From Bacteroidaceae bacterium (lineage in GTDB: Bacteria; Bacteroidota; Bacteroidia; Bacteroidales; Barnesiellaceae_A), in assembly GCA_017410245.1 (NCBI GenBank), contig JAFQRE010000014.1, positions 30,007 to 94,006 on the forward strand: a stretch of 64,000 bases of DNA, read 5' to 3'. The notes beneath the pieces are model-generated. The model worked only from the letters and a program-made list of their open reading frames with translations, did no database searches and had not been told where the DNA came from. Positions 63,202-64,000 of this stretch are shown here, piece by piece. The position numbers were made by a program, and so were the translations under genes. Each line of letters starts with the position of its first letter. Within the stretch, counting starts at the first letter, position 1.

Positions 63202-64000
63202 ATGGCACAAAATAAAGTATCAAAAAATAAGACTATAAACAAAAATGGGAAGAAAGCAAAGATGAGTATCACAGAATTCTTTGCCCCGATAGTTCGTTTT
63301 TTTCGCAATGAGACATTACACTTCATCGTAGGTCTCATACTATCGGTGTTTGGTATCTTTCTGCTCATTGCGCTCACTTCATTCTTCTTTACCGGAACAG
63401 CCGATCAAAGTGTTGTAGAAGGACTCAATAGCGAGATAACCAAGATAGAGACCGAGATACAAAACTGGGCAGGCGCAAGTGGTGCAATCATTGCCAATAC
63501 TCTCATAAACAAATGGATAGGTTTCGGGGCATTTATCTTTGCAATATGGATTATCATTACCGGCGTATATATGATGCGTATTGTAGAGCATGGCTATTGG
63601 AAAGCTACGCTATTGTCATTTTTGGGTTGTATCATTATTTCGTTATTCTTTGGTTTTCTGTATCAACTCACCCATCATGTTTCATTCATATCATGGGGCG
63701 GAAATCATGGAAAGGTCATTACCGACTATCTGTTCTTATATACAGGTTCTTGGGGTACTGCGCTCATTATCATCATATTACTAATAATATTCCTCATTCT
63801 CATAAGTCACAGTACTATCACATTCATTCGCAAGGCATTCACTACCAATCCTTTCCGTAATCCTTTTGCCCGACGCCAAGTACCAGTGGTAAAAGAAGAG
63901 CAAAAAGAGAATGATGAAGACACCAATGATAGCAACGACGATGACGGCAATGGAGACAACAACGATGATGATACCTTTGTCTTTGTTACTGAAGATGAGA
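63202..64000 (+). CDS. ftsK: DNA translocase FtsK (N-terminal part, cut by window edge)
   Basis: The first 266 residues: a basic start, four membrane helices (about 40-60, 108-128, 138-158, 185-208), then an acidic, Asn/Asp-rich linker (NDEDTNDSNDDDGNGDNNDDD). This is the FtsK N-terminal membrane domain with 4TM topology and the start of its low-complexity linker. The motor and gamma domains would lie to the right of the window. The protein anchors the divisome and pumps DNA into daughter cells. The call rests on domain layout and position because the motor is out of view. Confidence 0.85.
   Translation, partial: MAQNKVSKNKTINKNGKKAKMSITEFFAPIVRFFRNETLHFIVGLILSVFGIFLLIALTSFFFTGTADQSVVEGLNSEITKIETEIQNWAGASGAIIANTLINKWIGFGAFIFAIWIIITGVYMMRIVEHGYWKATLLSFLGCIIISLFFGFLYQLTHHVSFISWGGNHGKVITDYLFLYTGSWGTALIIIILLIIFLILISHSTITFIRKAFTTNPFRNPFARRQVPVVKEEQKENDEDTNDSNDDDGNGDNNDDDTFVFVTEDE

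Noticed and set aside
1..64000. tRNA, rRNA, CRISPR array, insertion sequence or phage genes
   Set aside because: None seen: the intergenic gaps are short, no cloverleaf or repeat-spacer pattern was noticed, and no transposase or integrase motifs occur. A tRNAscan and an Infernal run would settle the RNA part.

Overview
The window is a gene-dense, moderately AT-rich chromosomal segment of a member of the Bacteroidales (Bacteroidota). The evidence is the near absence of Shine-Dalgarno sequences, many promoters of the Bacteroidota type (TTG or TTTG, about 20 bp, TAnnTTTG), BspA-like leucine-rich-repeat proteins and C-terminal sorting-type domains, a TonB receptor with a CarboxypepD_reg-like N-terminus, and the tig / clpP / clpX / recQ and dxs-trkA-trkH gene orders. 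Genus cannot be settled from the sequence alone. No rRNA, tRNA, CRISPR array, insertion sequence or prophage was found.

Layout: (1) 1-5.3 kb, minus strand: tig, clpP, clpX and the start of recQ (cut by the window edge) plus a small acidic protein; tig, clpP and recQ each have their own predicted promoter, followed at once by a stem-loop. (2) 5.5-9.0 kb: a fused DAHP synthase/chorismate mutase, a secreted BspA-like LRR protein and a secreted esterase. (3) 9.0-14.9 kb, the accessory part: a five-gene minus-strand operon (TPR protein, mini Sel1 protein, zinc-ribbon AAA pseudo-ATPase, YwqG/DUF1963 protein, helical unknown), a divergent 442-aa unknown with a consensus promoter, a possible small RNA after the operon and a decayed 3' fragment of an Ig-like surface protein. 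(4) 14.9-17.3 kb: a TonB-dependent receptor without a SusD partner. (5) 17.5-22.0 kb: a compact plus-strand operon (nitroreductase, DUF2520 protein, KdsC-like phosphatase, Maf, lipoprotein cyclophilin, M16 peptidase). (6) 22.2-31.1 kb: a DUF349 protein, a polyprenyl-phosphate sugar transferase with a small HEXXH protein, then a minus-strand operon of TsaC/Sua5, a second sugar transferase, a ClC channel, Fmt and a YbaN-like protein. (7) 31.2-39.2 kb: a cytoplasmic LRR protein, a patatin and an intracellular GH13 enzyme in tandem, Prs, a large secreted protein with GLUG-like repeats and a 51-aa YqaE/Pmp3 protein. (8) 39.3-51.2 kb: gyrA with a periplasmic TPR protein, clpC, htpG, and an rsmA-mgtE-acyltransferase operon. 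(9) 51.3-64 kb: a YbhN-like membrane protein, PepD, a membrane-anchored unknown, a glycerophosphodiesterase, valS, and an operon of a small membrane protein, dxs, trkA, trkH and ftsK (cut by the right edge).

Most of the window is housekeeping: proteostasis (Tig, ClpXP, ClpC, HtpG, cyclophilin), translation (Fmt, ValS, TsaC, RsmA), DNA topology and segregation (GyrA, RecQ, FtsK), ion balance (MgtE, ClC, TrkAH), isoprenoid, aromatic and nucleotide precursor synthesis (DXS, DAHP synthase, Prs) and envelope assembly. The part most likely to hold something undescribed is 9.1-14.1 kb. Its AAA protein has lost the Walker A lysine, the Walker B glutamate, the arginine-finger position and the C-terminal lid while the reading frame stays open. 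It is co-transcribed with Sel1/TPR and YwqG-type proteins of the kind that act as binding modules rather than enzymes.
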